A stretch of 7,632 nt of DNA from Bryobacterales bacterium. Lineage in GTDB: Bacteria; Acidobacteriota; Terriglobia; Bryobacterales; Bryobacteraceae. The DNA lies in NCBI GenBank assembly GCA_003132865.1, contig PKYZ01000737.1:716-8347 (forward strand), given 5' to 3'. The translations under genes and the position numbers were made by a program. Under the pieces are notes generated by a model, which saw only the letters and a list, made by a program, of their open reading frames with translations, ran no database searches and was not told the DNA's origin. Below are positions 5,847 through 7,632 of this stretch, one piece after another (the first letter of the stretch is position 1; each line of letters begins with the position of its first letter).

Positions 5847-5995
5847 TTCTCCGGCAAGGGCGCGCCGCCCACTCAAAATCCGCTGATCCGGTTGGTCGGC
5901 ACGTCGAGTTCACGCGCCAACTCGGCAGCGCTCATGCCAAGTTCTTTGAGTTCTTCGGCCAGGTGCTCGCCCGGATGTATCGCGGTCATCGCCAT
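5847..5995 (-). pseudogene. higA-like XRE antitoxin, N-terminal remnant
   Basis: From ATG 5995, with AGGAGG five bases upstream (6001-6006), the frame reads MAMTAIHPGEHLAEELKELG, then MSAAELARELDVPTNRISGF and stops at TGA 5875-5873. HPGEHL.EEL..LG.S...LA..L.VP.NRIS is the classic start of HigA-type antitoxins, containing the helix-turn-helix. A shift near 5880 restores the expected continuation ILSGRRALAGE in another frame, after which similarity is lost. The 40-residue product lacks the rest of the DNA-binding and toxin-binding domain. The ribosome site overlaps the end of a decayed higB, the usual higBA order. The HigA C-terminal block occurs on the same strand about 0.75 kb downstream. Confidence 0.75.
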
Positions 5996-6004
5996 GGTGC
6001 CCTC

Positions 6005-6095
6005 CTAATTATAGTCGCCGACCTCTACGCTTTGACGGCCCCGGCATTTCTGGCGCTTGTCTCTTGTGCGCTGATAGCGGTCGCTGACGATCGAT
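6005..6095 (-). pseudogene. higB-like toxin, C-terminal remnant
   Basis: Directly upstream of the higA remnant, a minus-strand frame ends SVEVGDYN and TAG at 6007-6005, nine bases before the higA start. HigB (RelE/ParE-superfamily mRNA interferase) proteins usually end in a VEIVDYH-like motif at exactly this position before higA. Further upstream, in another frame, IDRQRPLSAHKRQAPE may be the worn INDQYR.CF block. Frameshifts and loss of similarity show it is dead. The identification rests on a short motif plus position. Confidence 0.45.
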
Positions 6096-6186
6096 CATGA
6101 GGATATCCTCCATTATGCTCGTCAAGCACAACGACCGTCGGGTGCGCGGCATGGATGGACGGTTCGGATACAAAGCCACCAGGCAC
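6096..6186. other. Spacer with no recognised gene
   Basis: Between the higB relic and the GC tract I see no coding signal. A minus-strand frame (HPTVVVLDEHNGGYPHDRSS) is open across part of it but matches nothing I know. It includes small palindromes such as GGATATCC. It is probably the eroded upstream part of the toxin gene or plain intergenic DNA. Confidence 0.4.
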
Positions 6187-6201
6187 CGCGCGCGCGCGCG
6201 C
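6187..6201. repeat. Alternating CG dinucleotide tract just upstream of the his promoter -10
   Basis: Fifteen bases of strict C-G alternation lie where a -35 element would be expected for the -10 box at 6210-6215. Such tracts can adopt Z-DNA under negative supercoiling. No -35-like hexamer is present within it. Confidence 0.8.
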
Positions 6202-6206
6202 CGCTT

Positions 6207-6215
6207 TGCTATACT
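6207..6215 (+). promoter_or_regulatory. Extended -10 promoter of the his operon
   Basis: TGCTATACT contains the extended -10 TGn motif (6207-6209) and a TATACT hexamer (6210-6215), one mismatch from TATAAT. No -35 is visible, as is common for extended -10 promoters. Transcription would start near 6221-6224, at or next to the ATG of the leader peptide, giving a leaderless or nearly leaderless mRNA. Confidence 0.6.
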
Positions 6216-6223
6216 CTTCCTTT

Positions 6224-6289
6224 ATGCCCCCCGCCGCCCGTCATCACCATCACCACGGTCCAATCCACGTGCGGCGGGCGCTGTCCTGA
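6224..6289 (+). CDS. hisL: Histidine leader peptide (attenuator peptide)
   Basis: ATG at 6224 opens a 21-codon frame: MPPAAR, five consecutive His codons (6242-6256: CAT CAC CAT CAC CAC), GPI, a sixth His (6266-6268), then VRRALS and TGA at 6287-6289. Six of 21 residues are histidine, and the frame sits directly between a promoter-like element and an intrinsic terminator in front of hisI. Its role would be to measure charged tRNA-His by ribosome progress, not to make a functional peptide. It corresponds functionally to the enterobacterial hisL peptide but shows no clear similarity beyond the His run. No Shine-Dalgarno sequence precedes it (CTCTTCCTTT), consistent with leaderless translation from a start site near 6222. 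Confidence 0.9.
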   Translation: MPPAARHHHHHGPIHVRRALS

Positions 6290-6346
6290 TTCGACCGATA
6301 TCGAAATAAGAAAGGACGCCCGCCAGGCCTTGTGGCGGGCTTTTTT
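6230..6346 (+). promoter_or_regulatory. his operon transcription attenuator (1:2 / 2:3 / 3:4 hairpins)
   Basis: Four segments form mutually exclusive pairings. Segment 1 (6230-6237, CCCGCCGC) pairs perfectly with segment 2 (6271-6278, GCGGCGGG) across the His codons. Segment 2 shifted by two (6273-6280, GGCGGGCG) pairs perfectly with segment 3 (6317-6324, CGCCCGCC); three further pairs (6284-6286 with 6314-6316) follow a three-base bulge. Segment 3 (6318-6325) pairs with segment 4 (6333-6340) to form the terminator. A ribosome stalled at 6242-6256 masks segment 1, frees segment 2 and favours the 2:3 antiterminator. A ribosome at the stop codon 6287 masks segment 2 and allows termination. Without translation, 1:2 forms and termination also results. 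A small TTCGA/TCGAA hairpin (6290-6305) sits in the antiterminator loop. Confidence 0.88.
6318..6346 (+). terminator. Intrinsic terminator (attenuator 3:4 hairpin)
   Basis: GCCCGCCA (6318-6325) and TGGCGGGC (6333-6340) form a perfect 8-bp GC-rich stem with a 7-base loop, followed at once by six Ts (6341-6346). It ends 12 bases before the hisI start codon, so unless suppressed it would block the operon. Confidence 0.93.
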
Positions 6347-6358
6347 GTTGCTATTCGC

Positions 6359-6739
6359 ATGGATCTCGATTTTTCCAAGCTAGACGGACTGATCCCGGCG
6401 GTCGTCCAGGATTACAGCTCCGGCCGCGTCCTGATGGTCGGCTACATGAACGGCGAAGCCTTCCTCCGCACCGTCGAGACCGGTTTCGCCACCTTCTATA
6501 GCCGTTCGCGCCAGAAGCTTTGGCTCAAGGGCGAGACCTCGGGCCACCGTCTTATCGTCAAAGAAATCTCCACCGATTGCGACCAGGACTGCGTGCTGGT
6601 GCGCGTCGAGCCGCAAGGCCCAGGCGTCTGCCACAACGGTTACGAGAGCTGCTTCTACCGGCGCCTGGAAAACGGCCAGTGGGTGGAATCCGAGCCGCGC
6701 GCCTACGATCCCGCCGCGGTCTACGGGAGCCAGGCATGA
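6359..6739 (+). CDS. hisI: Phosphoribosyl-AMP cyclohydrolase (HisI)
   Basis: This 126-residue enzyme catalyses the third step of histidine biosynthesis, opening the adenine ring of phosphoribosyl-AMP. It is the stand-alone cyclohydrolase without a fused HisE pyrophosphohydrolase domain. Family motifs are present: [16 protein letters not shown] (about 48-63), [11 protein letters not shown] with Asp73/75/77 for the metal site, and the zinc cysteines Cys74, Cys91 (CHNG) and Cys98 (SCFYR). The ATG at 6359 is chosen because the protein aligns from [13 protein letters not shown]; an in-frame GTG at 6332 lies inside the terminator stem. No clear ribosome site precedes the ATG, only a T-rich stretch. 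Its stop overlaps the hisG start by four bases (ATGA). Expression should depend on the attenuator upstream. Confidence 0.95.
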   Translation: MDLDFSKLDGLIPAVVQDYSSGRVLMVGYMNGEAFLRTVETGFATFYSRSRQKLWLKGETSGHRLIVKEISTDCDQDCVLVRVEPQGPGVCHNGYESCFYRRLENGQWVESEPRAYDPAAVYGSQA

Positions 6740-7605
6740 AGCTGAAACTCGGCATTCCCAAGGGCAGCCTCGAAAACGCCACCATCGATTTATTCCGCCG
6801 CGCGGGCTACGCCATCACCACCAGCAGCCGGTCGTATTTCCCGGCTATCGACGATCCCGAGATCGAGTGCATGCTCATCCGCGCCCAGGAGATGGCGCGC
6901 TACGTGGAGGACGGCATCCTGGACGCGGGCCTCACCGGCCGCGACTGGGTAGCCGAAACCGAAGCTCAGGTGGAAGCGATTGCCGACCTGATCTACTCGA
7001 AGCAGAGTTTCGGCAAGGTGCGCTGGGTGCTCGCCGTGCCGGAGTCGTCCGGCTTTCAATCGGTGCGCGACCTGCAGGGCAAAATCATCGCCACCGAACT
7101 GGTCGGCACCACCAAACGCTACCTGGCGCAGCATGGCGTGAGCGCGCGAGTCGAATTCAGTTGGGGCGCGACGGAGGTGAAGCCGCCGGTGTTGGCCGAT
7201 GCCATCGTGGAAGTCACGGAGACCGGCTCCTCGTTGCGCGCCAACAATCTGAAGATCATCGACACGGTCATGGAATCCAACACGCAGCTCATCGCCAACC
7301 GCGAGTCGTGGCAGGACGCCTGGAAGCGCCGCAAGCTGGAAGATATGCGCATGCTGCTAGAAGGCGCCATCAACGCGCTGGGCAAAGTCGGGCTGATGCT
7401 GAACGTCCACCAGAACGATCTGCGCGCCGTGCTGGAGGTGCTGCCCGCGCTGAAGCGCCCTACGATCTCGCACCTCAGCGATGAGGAATGGCTGGCCGTC
7501 AACACGATTCTGGACGAGTCCACCGTGCGCGACATCATCCCGCGCTTGAAGCAGGCGGGAGCGCAGGGCATCGTGGAGTATCCCCTAAACAAGATTGTTT
7601 TATGA
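6736..7605 (+). CDS. hisG: ATP phosphoribosyltransferase, long form (HisG)
   Basis: This 289-residue enzyme catalyses the first, committed step of histidine biosynthesis: ATP plus PRPP gives phosphoribosyl-ATP. It begins [20 protein letters not shown]. The periplasmic-binding-protein-like catalytic part spans about 1-205, with the PRPP-binding signature [18 protein letters not shown] at 155-172. The region from about 210 to 289 ([12 protein letters not shown] to [12 protein letters not shown]) is the ACT-like regulatory domain of the long, hexameric HisG type, which is feedback-inhibited by histidine and needs no HisZ. The ATG at 6736 overlaps the hisI stop, implying coupling. The longer open frame beginning at 6520 lies inside hisI and is not used. 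Length and motifs are normal and intact. Confidence 0.96.
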   Translation: MKLKLGIPKGSLENATIDLFRRAGYAITTSSRSYFPAIDDPEIECMLIRAQEMARYVEDGILDAGLTGRDWVAETEAQVEAIADLIYSKQSFGKVRWVLAVPESSGFQSVRDLQGKIIATELVGTTKRYLAQHGVSARVEFSWGATEVKPPVLADAIVEVTETGSSLRANNLKIIDTVMESNTQLIANRESWQDAWKRRKLEDMRMLLEGAINALGKVGLMLNVHQNDLRAVLEVLPALKRPTISHLSDEEWLAVNTILDESTVRDIIPRLKQAGAQGIVEYPLNKIVL

Positions 7606-7632
7606 AGCGGAACGGAACCACAGATGGACACA
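7602..7632 (+). other. Window edge: possible next start codon or intergenic repeat
   Basis: An ATG at 7602 overlaps the hisG stop (ATGA) and reads [10 protein letters not shown] to the window end. This could start the next his gene, but the bases ACCACAGATGGACACA resemble a dispersed intergenic repeat unit I associate with acidobacterial and planctomycete genomes. Too little is present to decide. Confidence 0.25.

Noticed and set aside
5101..5872. The segment between the two higA pieces as an insertion sequence
   Set aside because: No transposase frame, no terminal inverted repeats and no target-site duplication could be seen by eye.
6097..6309. Plus-strand 70-codon open frame across the his promoter and leader
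   Set aside because: Arg/Pro-rich, not in the frame of the His run, and crosses the promoter; no support as a gene.
6332..6358. GTG start for hisI at 6332
   Set aside because: It lies inside the terminator stem and adds nine residues unlike the family start; ATG 6359 fits.
6520..6735. Longer hisG start at 6520
   Set aside because: The extra 72 residues are an out-of-frame reading of hisI; HisG proteins start at [10 protein letters not shown].

Overview
The window is GC-rich bacterial DNA. Gene content and style (tandem HtrA-like proteases, an Uma2 relic, small TonB-like secreted proteins, decayed toxin-antitoxin genes, and a long-form HisG directly behind HisI) suggest an Acidobacteriota genome of the Solibacter/Bryobacter type. 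That is an inference; no taxonomic marker is present.

Layout. (1) 1-223, minus strand: a decayed Uma2-family gene with an in-frame stop, an internal deletion and a 22-bp tandem duplication. (2) 309-2672, plus strand: a tightly packed three-gene operon of two cytoplasmic-looking trypsin/PDZ (HtrA-like) proteases and a LuxR/NarL-type regulator whose receiver domain has lost all its phosphorylation residues. (3) 2717-3088: a TonB C-terminal-domain secreted protein broken by one nonsense codon. (4) 3120-3573: a short relic resembling the 5' end of ygfZ, then a two-gene minus-strand cassette of small conserved proteins of unknown function. (5) 3634-4593: intact ygfZ (tRNA-modifying/Fe-S folate-binding protein), followed by a minimal nucleotidyltransferase (MntA-like) without its HEPN partner. 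(6) 4901-6095: a gene graveyard with two higA pieces and a higB tail on the minus strand. Between the higA pieces lies a 0.75-kb segment holding a frameshifted small membrane-protein gene and a doubtful ORF. (7) 6187-7605: the start of a histidine operon, with promoter, leader, hisI and hisG; the window ends just past hisG.

The strongest observation is the leader of the his operon. A 21-codon reading frame at 6224-6289 contains five consecutive histidine codons plus a sixth. It is followed by a textbook set of mutually exclusive pairings: 1:2 protector, 2:3 antiterminator, and 3:4 intrinsic terminator with a T-tract just before hisI. This is a ribosome-mediated histidine attenuator outside the proteobacterial groups where such leaders are classically known. 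An extended -10 promoter lies so close to the leader ATG, with no Shine-Dalgarno sequence, that the leader peptide is probably translated from a leaderless mRNA. Together with the regulatory C-terminal domain of HisG, the pathway would be controlled both by charged tRNA-His (transcription) and by histidine (enzyme).
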